From positions 372,001 to 436,000 of the forward strand of contig JAQTUV010000003.1 in assembly GCA_028707175.1 (NCBI GenBank): a DNA stretch of 64,000 nt, written 5' to 3'. Made by a program: the position numbers and the translations under genes. Positions 23,548-32,915 of the stretch are shown in pieces. Under the pieces are notes generated by a model. The model saw only the letters and a program-made list of their open reading frames with translations. It did no database searches and had not been told where the DNA came from. Within the stretch, counting starts at the first letter, position 1. Each line of letters begins with the position of its first letter. Source of the stretch: Sideroxydans sp. Lineage in GTDB: Bacteria > Pseudomonadota > Gammaproteobacteria > Burkholderiales > Gallionellaceae.

Positions 23548-25332
23548 ATGTGCGGCATCTGCGGCGAATTACGTTTCGACAAACAAACACCTTCGCCTGA
23601 CATCATCAGGCGCATGAGCGACAAATTAGCGCGGCGCGGCCCTGACTCGCATGGACTTTACAACGACGGGCCTCTCGCATTCGGTCATCGACGATTGTCT
23701 ATCATTGACCTCTCCGATCACGCCAAACAACCGATGGTGGACGAAACACTCCATCTGACCTTGGTGTTTAACGGCACCATCTACAACTACAAAGAATTGC
23801 GCGCCGAACTAATGGAGATGGAGTATGAGTTCTTCTCCGAGGGAGATAGCGAGGTCATCCTAAAGGCCTATCACGCTTGGGGGGAACAGTGCGTCGAACG
23901 TTTCTATGGCATGTTTGCATTCGCCATCTGGGATTGGCGCGAACAAAAACTCTTCCTCGCACGCGACCGTTTCGGCATCAAACCTTTGTATTACTCGGTG
24001 GATGGGGCATCGTTACGATTCGCCTCTACCTTGCAGGCTTTGCTGGCAGCAGGCGGTGTGGATACCAGCATCGACCCCGTCGCTTTGCACCACCATCTGA
24101 CTCTGCATTCCTCCGTACCCGCGCCACGCACCTTGCTGAATGGTGTGAAGAAATTACCACCGGCGACCTGCATGACCTTCACTGCCGATGGCGAAGTAAC
24201 GCATCGTCGTTATTGGTCGTTGGATGCAACACGTCCAAGTACCACCTTGAGTGAGCAAGACTGGCTGACCGCTACGCGCCATGTGTTATCCAAAGTAGTG
24301 GAACGCCACCGCCTTGCCGCCGATGTACCTGTGGGCGTATTGCTTTCTGGTGGATTGGATTCCAGCCTCATCGTCGGATTGTTGGCAGACCATGTGTCCG
24401 ACCTGCACACCTTCTCCATCGGCTTCGAAGACATCGGGGGGGATGCAGAAAAAGGCGATGAGTTCGAATATTCAGACCAAGTAGTTGAGCGCTTCCAAAC
24501 CACGCACCACAAATACCTCATTCCCAATAGCGAAGTATTAAAGCGCCTGCCGGAGGCGGTGCGCAGCATGTCCGAGCCGATGGTGAGCCAAGACAACATC
24601 GCCTTCTATCTACTGTCGGAGAAAGTCTCGCAAGATGTGAAGGTAGTGCTCGCAGGGCAAGGGGCTGATGAAGTGTTCGGCGGTTACTTCTGGTATCCCA
24701 AGATGAATACCACACCAGGTTCGACGTTAGAGCGCTTCCGCAGTAACTACTTTGACCGTGATCATGCTGAATATCTAGAAACAGTTACGGCGGCCTATCA
24801 CGTGCATGATGTAAGCAGCGAGTTGGCGCACAACGAATTGACTAAACCCTATGCCGACACTTTCCTAGATGAAGTATTGCGCTTCGATGTAACGACGCTC
24901 ATCGTGGATGATCCAGTGAAACGTATGGACAACATGAGCATGGCGTGGGGATTGGAAGCGCGTGTGCCTTTCCTCGATCACGAACTGGTTGAATTGGCTG
25001 CACGCATGCCGCCCGAGTTACGCCTTAAAGAAGGCGGCAAGTTCCCACTCAAAGCTATCGCACGTGGTTTGATCCCTGATGCGGTTATCGATAGACCCAA
25101 AGGTTACTTCCCCGTCCCTGCGCTCAAATATGTGCGGGGTGAGTTCCTTGAGTTCATGCAACGCATTCTGCTATCCGATGCGTGTATCAAGCGCGGGTTG
25201 TTCAACCGCGCCTACGTAGAAAAACTATTAGCCGCGCCCGAGTCACATTTCACACGTTTGAACGGTAGCAAGTTGTGGCACCTCGCCCTGCTGGAATATT
25301 GGTTACAACTGAACGTAGATAACTCAAAATAA
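23548..25332 (+). CDS. N-acetylglutaminylglutamine amidotransferase-like (asparagine synthase family)
   Basis: MCGICGELRFDKQTPSPDIIRRMSDKLARRGPDSHGLYNDGPLAFGHRRLSIIDLSD...; GGVDTSIDPVALHHHLTLHSSVPAPRTLLNGVKKLPPAT; resembles NAGGN amidotransferases as I recall them. Confidence 0.8.
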   Translation: MCGICGELRFDKQTPSPDIIRRMSDKLARRGPDSHGLYNDGPLAFGHRRLSIIDLSDHAKQPMVDETLHLTLVFNGTIYNYKELRAELMEMEYEFFSEGDSEVILKAYHAWGEQCVERFYGMFAFAIWDWREQKLFLARDRFGIKPLYYSVDGASLRFASTLQALLAAGGVDTSIDPVALHHHLTLHSSVPAPRTLLNGVKKLPPATCMTFTADGEVTHRRYWSLDATRPSTTLSEQDWLTATRHVLSKVVERHRLAADVPVGVLLSGGLDSSLIVGLLADHVSDLHTFSIGFEDIGGDAEKGDEFEYSDQVVERFQTTHHKYLIPNSEVLKRLPEAVRSMSEPMVSQDNIAFYLLSEKVSQDVKVVLAGQGADEVFGGYFWYPKMNTTPGSTLERFRSNYFDRDHAEYLETVTAAYHVHDVSSELAHNELTKPYADTFLDEVLRFDVTTLIVDDPVKRMDNMSMAWGLEARVPFLDHELVELAARMPPELRLKEGGKFPLKAIARGLIPDAVIDRPKGYFPVPALKYVRGEFLEFMQRILLSDACIKRGLFNRAYVEKLLAAPESHFTRLNGSKLWHLALLEYWLQLNVDNSK

Positions 25333-25333
25333 A

Positions 25334-25363
25334 AAACGCCTGATGGGACTCATCAGGCGTTTT
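25334..25363. terminator. Bidirectional terminator between convergent genes
   Basis: AAACGCCTGATG-GGACT-CATCAGGCGTTTT. Confidence 0.85.
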
Positions 25364-25430
25364 AGCAAACCCAAACAGCTTCGAAAGAACTTCCTACTGT
25401 GCAACTTGTGTAGAAAGTTTTTCTAAACTC

Positions 25431-25997
25431 TTAGTTCGCGCGTTTCTTGAACTCGTTGGTGCGTGTGTCGATCTCGATCTTGTCACCGATCTCGATGAAC
25501 GCAGCCACTGGCAATTCGAAACCAGAACCTACCAACTTAGCAGGCTTCATCACCTTGCCGGACGTATCGCCACGTACGGCTGGCTCTGTGTACTCGACTT
25601 CACGTACGATGGTGTTTGGCAACTCAACAGAAATCGCCTTGCCGTCGTAGAACACCACTTCGCAGATGTCTTCCATGCCGTCAGTCAAGTAGTTCACGAC
25701 GTCGCCGACGTTTTCTTTTTCCACTTCGTACTGGTTGTACTCGGTGTCCATGAACACGAACATCGGGTCAGCGAAGTAAGTGTAGGTACATTCTTTCTTG
25801 TCGAGGATGATCTGTTCGAACTTGTCGTCCGCTGCGTAAACTGTTTCCTTAGCGGAATCAGTCAGCAGATTCTTCATCTTCATTTTGACGACAGAACCGT
25901 TACGGCCAGAGCGGCTGTATTCGGCCTTCAGGATAACCATTGGCTCGCCGCCTACATTGATCACGTTACCGGCGCGGAGGTCTTGTGCGATTTTCAT
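25431..25997 (-). CDS. efp: Translation elongation factor P
   Basis: [46 protein letters not shown]; an arginine (SRSGRN loop) at the modifiable position, consistent with EarP. Confidence 0.97.
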   Translation of the reverse strand: MKIAQDLRAGNVINVGGEPMVILKAEYSRSGRNGSVVKMKMKNLLTDSAKETVYAADDKFEQIILDKKECTYTYFADPMFVFMDTEYNQYEVEKENVGDVVNYLTDGMEDICEVVFYDGKAISVELPNTIVREVEYTEPAVRGDTSGKVMKPAKLVGSGFELPVAAFIEIGDKIEIDTRTNEFKKRAN

Positions 25998-26036
25998 AAT
26001 ATGTCTGCCTAAAGCTGAATTTTGAAGGCGCGGATT

Positions 26037-27308
26037 CTAGTCAGTTCGGCGCAAAAAATCCAGCAAATTCAATGCAAGACTGTTTTTCGACAACCGCTGC
26101 GCCCACTCCATGCCGTGTTTAGCCAAAACCCTGCGCTGCGCCGCAAAGTCTCGCCACGCCGTGGCAACGCCCTGCCCGCCGTTCCAAGATAGCCACATAG
26201 CCTGGACTACCTGCGCCGTTTCCTCTGGCAACCCCGCCGTATAAAGTAGTCGCAACGCCTCCAATTTCTCCAGATGCACCCCGTCATGCTGCGGGTAGAT
26301 ATGCCAGATGAATGGCTTAGCCGCCCATTGCGCACGCACGCAAGAATCCTCACCGCGCACGAAATTGACGTCACACGCCCATAACAACAGGTCATATTGT
26401 TCCTGCTCAACGAAGGGCAACACATGCACGCGCAGATTGCCGCGCGCATAAACCTGTAGGTCGGGCTTCAGCCCAACTTGTCGGGCTGAAGCCCGACCTA
26501 CATCGTTGAAATACGCCAAGACCTGCGGCAAAGCCCTACCTTCTGGCAACAAGCACGTCACAAGCTGTGAACCATGCTCCCACTCCGCCAGCAACGCCCC
26601 CATCGCCTCGTTCTCATAGCCAAACAAAGACACGCGCAATTCACCTTCGATACGCGGCGGCACACCCAAGCCCTGCCAATACTCAGCCTGTGCCGTAGCA
26701 TCGGACTGGAAGGCATCGCGCCTATCCAACAGACCTCGCTCCAACAACAAGCCGCCCGTCTTTTCGGTGAAGCCGGGGAAGAAGAAATACTTCGTCAGCG
26801 GCAATGTCGGATGCGGCGAAGGCAAACCATGATGAGTCTCCACCCAATCTTCGGCGGAGAGATATTCCAGATTGATCCAGACAGGCTTAATCTCACGCGC
26901 CGCCATCGCCGCAACATAGGCGGGCGGCAACACACAAGCGAACGCACCGATGACTAGGTCGGCCGGTTCGATAGCTGCAAATACAGAACCCCAATGATGG
27001 ATCTCCACCCCACGACAGATCTGCCCCCCCGACACGTTACTGGCGAAGCCAGCCGATTGCGGGAGGGGGGGCATGGCAGTTGCTCCCGCACCGGACGGCT
27101 CCGCCGCACCGTGTCGCAACTGCCCCTCCAACCCCACATCCAACTCAGGACACAACTTGCCGAAGCTACGCAGATCATCCACCCACAGCCGCACCTTCAA
27201 TCCGTGTTCGTTCGCCAACTGCCGAGCCAAACGCCAGCACACACCGATGTCGCCGTAGTTATCGACAACGGTGCAAAAGATGTCACAAGACTTAGGGCTG
27301 GCCATCAC
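26037..27308 (-). CDS. earP: EF-P arginine rhamnosyltransferase EarP
   Basis: CDIFCTVVDNYGDIGVCWRLARQLANEHGLKVRLWVDDL... INLEYLSAEDWVETHHGLPSP...VNFVRGEDSCVRAQWAAKPFIWHIYPQHDGVHLEKL; next to efp. Confidence 0.92.
   Translation of the reverse strand: MMASPKSCDIFCTVVDNYGDIGVCWRLARQLANEHGLKVRLWVDDLRSFGKLCPELDVGLEGQLRHGAAEPSGAGATAMPPLPQSAGFASNVSGGQICRGVEIHHWGSVFAAIEPADLVIGAFACVLPPAYVAAMAAREIKPVWINLEYLSAEDWVETHHGLPSPHPTLPLTKYFFFPGFTEKTGGLLLERGLLDRRDAFQSDATAQAEYWQGLGVPPRIEGELRVSLFGYENEAMGALLAEWEHGSQLVTCLLPEGRALPQVLAYFNDVGRASARQVGLKPDLQVYARGNLRVHVLPFVEQEQYDLLLWACDVNFVRGEDSCVRAQWAAKPFIWHIYPQHDGVHLEKLEALRLLYTAGLPEETAQVVQAMWLSWNGGQGVATAWRDFAAQRRVLAKHGMEWAQRLSKNSLALNLLDFLRRTD
26456..26501. repeat. REP-like palindrome inside earP
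   Basis: GTAGGTCGGGCTTCAGCCCAACTTGTCGGGCTGAAGCCCGACCTAC; arms recur at 29408-29459 and partly at 36940-36961. Confidence 0.8.
27011..27127. repeat. Second palindromic (REP/BIME-like) element inside earP
   Basis: Two short hairpins (TGGC-GAA-GCCA; CGGC-TCC-GCCG), TGCGGGAG/CTCCCGCA pairing, GACACG/CGTGTC ends, G/C homopolymer runs. Confidence 0.5.
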
Positions 27309-27316
27309 AAAACGAC

Positions 27317-28162
27317 TTACGCCGCCTGCTGTTCCAACACAAAACTGCCCTGCCCAAATTCACCTAGTCGTGCTGCCAACACGGGCATCACTTCTTGCAG
27401 GGTGGCGTACAAGGTCCACGGCGGGTTGATGACGAACATGCCGCTGCCGTGCATGCCGAAGCCATCTTCATCGGGGGTGTGCACGGTCAAGGCGACGTGC
27501 AGCCAACTCTTCACGGGGAGTTGTTTCAACTTTTCAGGCAACTCCACGGATTCGCTGCGTTGCAATTGCGGATACCACACGGCGTAAGTGCCGTTGGCAA
27601 AACGTTTCAAGCCTTCTTGCAAGGCTGTCACCACGCGCTGGTAGTCCTGCTTCTCTTCGTAAGGGGGATCGATGAGCACGAGCCCTCTGCGCGGCGGAGG
27701 TGGTAACAGAGCTTTGAGCGCACCGAATCCATCTGCCTTTTGCATCAACACGTGTGTGCCGTGTTCGGCAAAATTCTCTTCGAGGATGGCGTGATCGGTG
27801 GGGTGTAATTCGAACAGGCGCATACGGTCTTGATCGCGCATGGCATGCAGCGTGACCAAGGGAGAACCGGGATACAGTTTCAACACGCCATCTGGGTTGA
27901 AGTGTTTGACCATGCGCACGTACTCCGCCAAGGCTTCTGGCAGGTCATCGGCCTCCCACAGGCGCGCGATGCCGCTCTTGTACTCGGCGTTCTTCTCGGC
28001 GTATTCGCTATCCAATTCATAACACCCCGCACCCGCATGAGTGTCGATGTACCAATAGGGTTTGTCTTTCTGTGCGAGGTAACGCAACAGCTCTAGTTCA
28101 ACAAAATGCTTCAACACATCGGCGTGATTGCCTGCGTGAAAAGCGTGGCGGTAACTCAGCAT
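27317..28162 (-). CDS. rlmJ: 23S rRNA (adenine(2030)-N6)-methyltransferase
   Basis: MLSYRHAFHAGNHADVLKHFVELELLRYLAQKDKPYWYIDTHAGAGCYELDSEYAEKNAEYKSG; LVLIDPPYEEKQDYQ. Confidence 0.95.
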   Translation of the reverse strand: MLSYRHAFHAGNHADVLKHFVELELLRYLAQKDKPYWYIDTHAGAGCYELDSEYAEKNAEYKSGIARLWEADDLPEALAEYVRMVKHFNPDGVLKLYPGSPLVTLHAMRDQDRMRLFELHPTDHAILEENFAEHGTHVLMQKADGFGALKALLPPPPRRGLVLIDPPYEEKQDYQRVVTALQEGLKRFANGTYAVWYPQLQRSESVELPEKLKQLPVKSWLHVALTVHTPDEDGFGMHGSGMFVINPPWTLYATLQEVMPVLAARLGEFGQGSFVLEQQAA

Positions 28163-28183
28163 AAAAACTCCGTTATAGATTCA

Positions 28184-29392
28184 TTATTCAGCATGCAAAG
28201 CTTCTACAGGATCGAGCCTTGCTGCACGCATGGCAGGTGCAACACCTGCCACCAAGCCAATCGTCACTGCCGTCAATTCTGCCAGCACGGCGTACAACCA
28301 AGGCGTATGCACAGGCAATGAAGGGATGAGCAAGTGCAATCCCTGTGCAATGCCGACACCCATGAGCAAGCCCATGATGCCCCCCAAAGCGGAGAGCATG
28401 ATAGCTTCGCCGAGGAATAACATCAGCACTTGATTTTCACGCGCACCTAGTGCTCGCAGCAAACCGATCTCGGCGGTACGTTCGGTCACGGCCATGGTCA
28501 TGATGGTGAGGATGCCAACCGCTCCGACCAAAAGTGAGATGCCACCTAGTGCAGCCACGGCGAAGGTGATGACGTTCAACACAGAACCCAAGACTTCGAG
28601 TGCTTCTTCTTGTGAGATGAGGGTGAAGTCCTCGCGTCCATGGCGTTCGATCATTCGATCTTTGATGAGGCGGATGACCTGCTCCGCTGCCACATCAGCG
28701 CGGTAAGCCACTTGGATCTCCATCAATCCCGGACGGTTCAACAACTCCATCGCACGCGCGGCGGGGATGTACACCGCATCATCCAAGTCCATGCCGAGCA
28801 CTTGCCCCTTGGGCTCCATCACTCCGATGACGCGGTAACGCTGGCCGCCCACGCGTAGATATTCGCCCAAAGGGTTCTGTCCGGCGAACAGTTCTTGCTT
28901 CACTTTCGAACCTAGCACGACGAATGCGCGCGCTTGCTCGTCATCTGCATCAGGCCAGAATGTACCGCTCTGCACCTTCATGGTGAAGGCTTGGGCGAAC
29001 TCACGCCCCTCGCCAAACACCGTCGTACGCCGCGTCTTGCCATTGAACTTCAATTCAGCATTACCCATCACTGAAGGATTCACACTCTCCACATACGGCA
29101 GACGACGTAAGGCATCTGCGTCTTCCAATGAGAGCTGGCGGGACGAACCAAATACGCCGACATTGCTGCCTTGCGTCTGCGTCTTGCCTGGCTGGATAGA
29201 GATGATGTTGGTGCCGAACTGCGAGAACTCTTGCAACACGAACTGGTGTAAACCTTCACCGATGGAGGTGAGCAAGATGACTGCCGCGATGCCGATGGCG
29301 ATTCCCAAACCCGTGAGGAAACTGCGCATCCTTGAGGTGAGGAAGCTGGAGGTGGTGAGCGTTAGGAAGTCGCGGTAGTACATAGTCGTCAT
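28184..29392 (-). CDS. ABC transporter permease (MacB/FtsX type)
   Basis: LTSRMRSFLTGLGIAIGIAAVILLTSIGEGLHQFVLQEFSQFGTNIISIQPGKTQT...; C-terminal FtsX TM region. Confidence 0.92.
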   Translation of the reverse strand: MTTMYYRDFLTLTTSSFLTSRMRSFLTGLGIAIGIAAVILLTSIGEGLHQFVLQEFSQFGTNIISIQPGKTQTQGSNVGVFGSSRQLSLEDADALRRLPYVESVNPSVMGNAELKFNGKTRRTTVFGEGREFAQAFTMKVQSGTFWPDADDEQARAFVVLGSKVKQELFAGQNPLGEYLRVGGQRYRVIGVMEPKGQVLGMDLDDAVYIPAARAMELLNRPGLMEIQVAYRADVAAEQVIRLIKDRMIERHGREDFTLISQEEALEVLGSVLNVITFAVAALGGISLLVGAVGILTIMTMAVTERTAEIGLLRALGARENQVLMLFLGEAIMLSALGGIMGLLMGVGIAQGLHLLIPSLPVHTPWLYAVLAELTAVTIGLVAGVAPAMRAARLDPVEALHAE

Positions 29393-29407
29393 TCCCCGCG
29401 AAGCAAT

Positions 29408-29459
29408 GTAGGTCGGGCTTCAGCCCGATGCTGAATTGTCGGGCTGAAGCCCGACCTAC
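29408..29459. repeat. REP-like palindrome between two permease genes
   Basis: GTAGGTCGGGCTTCAGCCCGATGCTGAATTGTCGGGCTGAAGCCCGACCTAC. Confidence 0.85.
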
Positions 29460-29543
29460 TCACTCCCGTCTGCCCGCAGGGCGGTTTATCCAGAGCCTGT
29501 CGAAGGACGGGAATAACGAAATTTATAAATTGGAGATTCATCC

Positions 29544-30752
29544 TCATCTCCCTGCTAACGCCGCCACGGGATCGAGCCGCGCCGCACGTCGTGCTGGCCA
29601 CACGCTGAACAAGATGCCCGTACCGAGCGCCGTACCACATGCCGCGATGACGGCCCACCATGGTGGCGAGACTGGCAAGCTGGGATATATCTGACCGATG
29701 ATGGTGCTGCCCACATAGCCAAGCACCAAACCTGCGATGCTGCCGATGGTCGACAGTAAAGCCGCTTCCGCAAAGAACAAATCGCGTATCTGTTTAGGTG
29801 GTGCACCCAATGCCTTGAGCAGACCGATCTCTTTCACGCGCTGCGCCACCGCGATGAGCATGACGTTCATGATGAGCACACCGGCCACAGCCAAACTGAT
29901 GGCGGCGATGCCTCCTACTGCCATGGTGAGTGCTGTGAGGATGCGATCGAAGGTGGCAAGTACCGCATCTTGCGTGATGACGGTGACATCTTTTTCTCCT
30001 GCATGGCGCTGGAACATGATGGCTTCGGCGTCGCTCTTGGCTTGCTCGATGAAGTCTCGATTCTTGGCTTCAATAAGGACACGGAACAAGCCTGAGGTAT
30101 TGAACAACTGATGCGCAGAAGCGACAGGGATGATGACCAACTCATCAGTGCGCATCCCCATGGATTCGCCTTGTGATGACAACACGCCGATGACGCGGAA
30201 ACGCCTATCTCCTAAACGTACCCACTGCCCCACAGCTTGCTCGTTGCCGAACAGTTCCTGTTTCATCTGGTTACCCAGCACGCACACCGAGGTGCTTTCG
30301 TGGATGTCGCCTGCGGGCAAAAACTTTCCCGCACCGATGCTCATCTTACGAACTTCAAGTAGCTCAGCGGTCGAACCTAACACCACCACTTCGCGGTTCA
30401 AGGCATCGCGCGACAAGGTAGCAGACCCCACCGAGAGCGGCGCGATGAGCTTGACGGCGCGACTCCCCCTAATGGCTTGCGCATCGTCCAAGGTGATCTC
30501 TTTGGGGACCTGGCCGACCAACATGCCCGGCCCTAATCCAGCCGTTTCGGTGCGTCCCGGCAGGACGATGACAAGATTGGTACCCAGAGAAGCAAACTGA
30601 TTCACAACATAACGACGTGCGCCCTCTCCCAAGGCGGTAAGCACCACCACGGATGCCACGCCGATAGACATGGCGAGGATCATCAGCAAAGTACGTGTAG
30701 GACTGCCGCGCAGACTGCCATATGCGAATTGCAGGGTGTCGGTGAGTTTCAT
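29544..30752 (-). CDS. ABC transporter permease (MacB/FtsX type)
   Basis: TRTLLMILAMSIGVASVVVLTALGEGARRYVVNQFASLGTNLVIVLPGRTETAG... Confidence 0.92.
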   Translation of the reverse strand: MKLTDTLQFAYGSLRGSPTRTLLMILAMSIGVASVVVLTALGEGARRYVVNQFASLGTNLVIVLPGRTETAGLGPGMLVGQVPKEITLDDAQAIRGSRAVKLIAPLSVGSATLSRDALNREVVVLGSTAELLEVRKMSIGAGKFLPAGDIHESTSVCVLGNQMKQELFGNEQAVGQWVRLGDRRFRVIGVLSSQGESMGMRTDELVIIPVASAHQLFNTSGLFRVLIEAKNRDFIEQAKSDAEAIMFQRHAGEKDVTVITQDAVLATFDRILTALTMAVGGIAAISLAVAGVLIMNVMLIAVAQRVKEIGLLKALGAPPKQIRDLFFAEAALLSTIGSIAGLVLGYVGSTIIGQIYPSLPVSPPWWAVIAACGTALGTGILFSVWPARRAARLDPVAALAGR

Positions 30753-30821
30753 ATCAACCGCACAGTTCCTTCCCCCTCACAGGGGGAGGGGATGTTGGGC
30801 GCATTGAGTCAATGTAGTTTT

Positions 30822-31502
30822 TCATACAACATGCTTCTCATCGGAACGGATGGCGCCATCCAGCATGTGGATCTGCCGATGGGCACGTGCGCCGATCTCG
30901 GCGTCATGCGTCACCACCACCAAGGTGATGCCCTGCTCTAGCAACCCTTCCAACAACTTGAGCACTTCCCATCCCGTGGCGCGGTCGAGATTACCGGTCG
31001 GTTCATCCGCCAACAACACGGTGGGCTTCATCACCGTGGCGCGAGCAATGGCGACGCGCTGACGCTGACCACCGGAAAGTTGATCTGGCCTATGGTCTGC
31101 GCGTGCACTCAAGCCATAGTTCTGCATCAACACTTCGACACGCTGCTTGCGCTCTTCCGGCGCGATGCCTGCAAGGATCATCGGCAACTCGACGTTCTGT
31201 GCCGCAGTGAGGCGCGGCACTAGATGGAAGGACTGAAATACGAAGCCGATTTTCTCGCGGCGCACTTGAGCTTGCTGCTCATCGGTCAGATCAGTGACGT
31301 TACCGCCATCCAAAAGATACGTACCTGACGTCGGCCTATCTAGCAGACCGAGCAGATTAAGCATTGTGGATTTGCCGGAGCCGGACGGCCCCATGATGGA
31401 GATGTACTCGCCCGCATCCAGTCGCAAGTTAATGTCGCGCAACGCAGAGACCTGCTGGTCACCGACAGTGAAGCTACGGCTGACGTTTTGCAGTTCGATC
31501 AT
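30822..31502 (-). CDS. ABC transporter ATP-binding protein (MacB/LolD type)
   Basis: MGPSGSGKSTMLNLLGLLDRPTSGTYLLDG; LSGGQRQRVAIARA; ADEPTGNLD. Confidence 0.95.
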   Translation of the reverse strand: MIELQNVSRSFTVGDQQVSALRDINLRLDAGEYISIMGPSGSGKSTMLNLLGLLDRPTSGTYLLDGGNVTDLTDEQQAQVRREKIGFVFQSFHLVPRLTAAQNVELPMILAGIAPEERKQRVEVLMQNYGLSARADHRPDQLSGGQRQRVAIARATVMKPTVLLADEPTGNLDRATGWEVLKLLEGLLEQGITLVVVTHDAEIGARAHRQIHMLDGAIRSDEKHVV

Positions 31503-32677
31503 TTCGCAGGTTTAACTTCTTCTTGGATGACCTTGGCATCCGCCTTAACGCCCGCTCTATCTAAAGACGATACCACCTGATCGCCTTCCGACAAGCCAGT
31601 CAACACTTCTGCAAATTCCCAGTTGGACAGTCCGGTAGTCACTTTGCGCTCTTCCAGCACTCCGTCATTGACTAGGAATACACGATTGCCTTCGAGCAAA
31701 GTCTGTGTCGGAACACGCAACACTTGAGGACGTGCGTCATACACGATCTCGACATCGGCGCTGTAACCCACCAACAGATTCTCGTCCTGCGCCAACTTAT
31801 CGAACTCGACTTCGACTTCCACCGTGCGCGCCTGTTTCTCTAGGTCGAGCACATACGGCGCGATACGGCGCACCTTGCCGCTGAAGCTACGCCCTTTGAT
31901 GGCATCCAAGGTGATGCGACTGCGTTGGCCTATCTTGAGTTTGGCGGCATCCACCTCGTCGATGGGGGCGCTGACGTAGAGACAGCTATCGTCGATGAGG
32001 TCGATAGCGGGGATGGTCAGAATGCCGGGAGGCGACGGCGTGGCGTATTCGCCCAATTCACCACTGATGTCGGCGACCACTCCATCGAACGGTGCGCGCA
32101 AAGTCATGCGTTGCAAGGTAGCTTGCGCCATCGTGATGCGCGACTTGCTTTGGTCGATATCACCCTTCGCAGAATTACACGATGCTTTGCGCGCTGATGC
32201 TTCGCTCACCGCCTTGTCCAACATCTGCACCGAGATGAAACCCTTGTCGCGCAACTCTTGTGAGCGCACAGCCTCACGCTCAGCCGCCTCGGCCAAGCCG
32301 CATACTTCCTGCACACGGCTCTGCGAAACCTTCAGTTGTTCATGCGCCAAACCTTCCTGCGCATGCAGGTCGTCGTCCCACAGTTCCAGCAAAATCTGCC
32401 CCTTGCTAACACGCTCACCTTTTTTCACGCGCAACTTGGCGATCTGTCCACCTGCGGGTGGCGACATCTTGGCGCGACGACACGCCTTCACCGTGCCCGC
32501 GCGCGTGTTGCTGACGGAAGCCTCGACGTCACCGCGCACTATTTTTTGCAAAGTAACCGGAATGGGTTTTGCGCCACCAAAGATAAGGAATGCAATGGCA
32601 ACTAGCGCGACTGCAACGATAGCGATAGCAATCTTTTTGTATTTGGAGAAGGTGTTGCTGAGTTGCGGTGAAGTCAT
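31499..32677 (-). CDS. Periplasmic adaptor (MacA/HlyD-like) of efflux system
   Basis: N-terminal TM, RVKKGERVSKGQILLELWDDD, coiled-coil hairpin, LRAPFDGVVADISGELGEY; overlaps ATPase gene by 4 nt. Confidence 0.9.
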   Translation of the reverse strand: MTSPQLSNTFSKYKKIAIAIVAVALVAIAFLIFGGAKPIPVTLQKIVRGDVEASVSNTRAGTVKACRRAKMSPPAGGQIAKLRVKKGERVSKGQILLELWDDDLHAQEGLAHEQLKVSQSRVQEVCGLAEAAEREAVRSQELRDKGFISVQMLDKAVSEASARKASCNSAKGDIDQSKSRITMAQATLQRMTLRAPFDGVVADISGELGEYATPSPPGILTIPAIDLIDDSCLYVSAPIDEVDAAKLKIGQRSRITLDAIKGRSFSGKVRRIAPYVLDLEKQARTVEVEVEFDKLAQDENLLVGYSADVEIVYDARPQVLRVPTQTLLEGNRVFLVNDGVLEERKVTTGLSNWEFAEVLTGLSEGDQVVSSLDRAGVKADAKVIQEEVKPAK

Positions 32678-32915
32678 TGTTGCTCCTGACTGTGCGCGAT
32701 TGATGATACAAATAATAACGGGGCAAAGACTAAAGTCGAGGAGACAAACCTATTCCATAAATGAACGCATTTAAAACTTCAGCATCCTTAATGGATTTTA
32801 GAGAATGTCTCGCTCACAACTAGGATTCTGGCACATCAAAAAGTTAACGTGAAGCATTATAGGTTAACGATTAAGCAAAGGTGCGACACACAGGATAGAC
32901 CACTAAAAATGTGAC

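Noticed and set aside
29389-29661. ORF through the REP-like element
   Set aside because: Reads through palindromic repeat and overlaps the permease gene; the palindrome generates the peptide.
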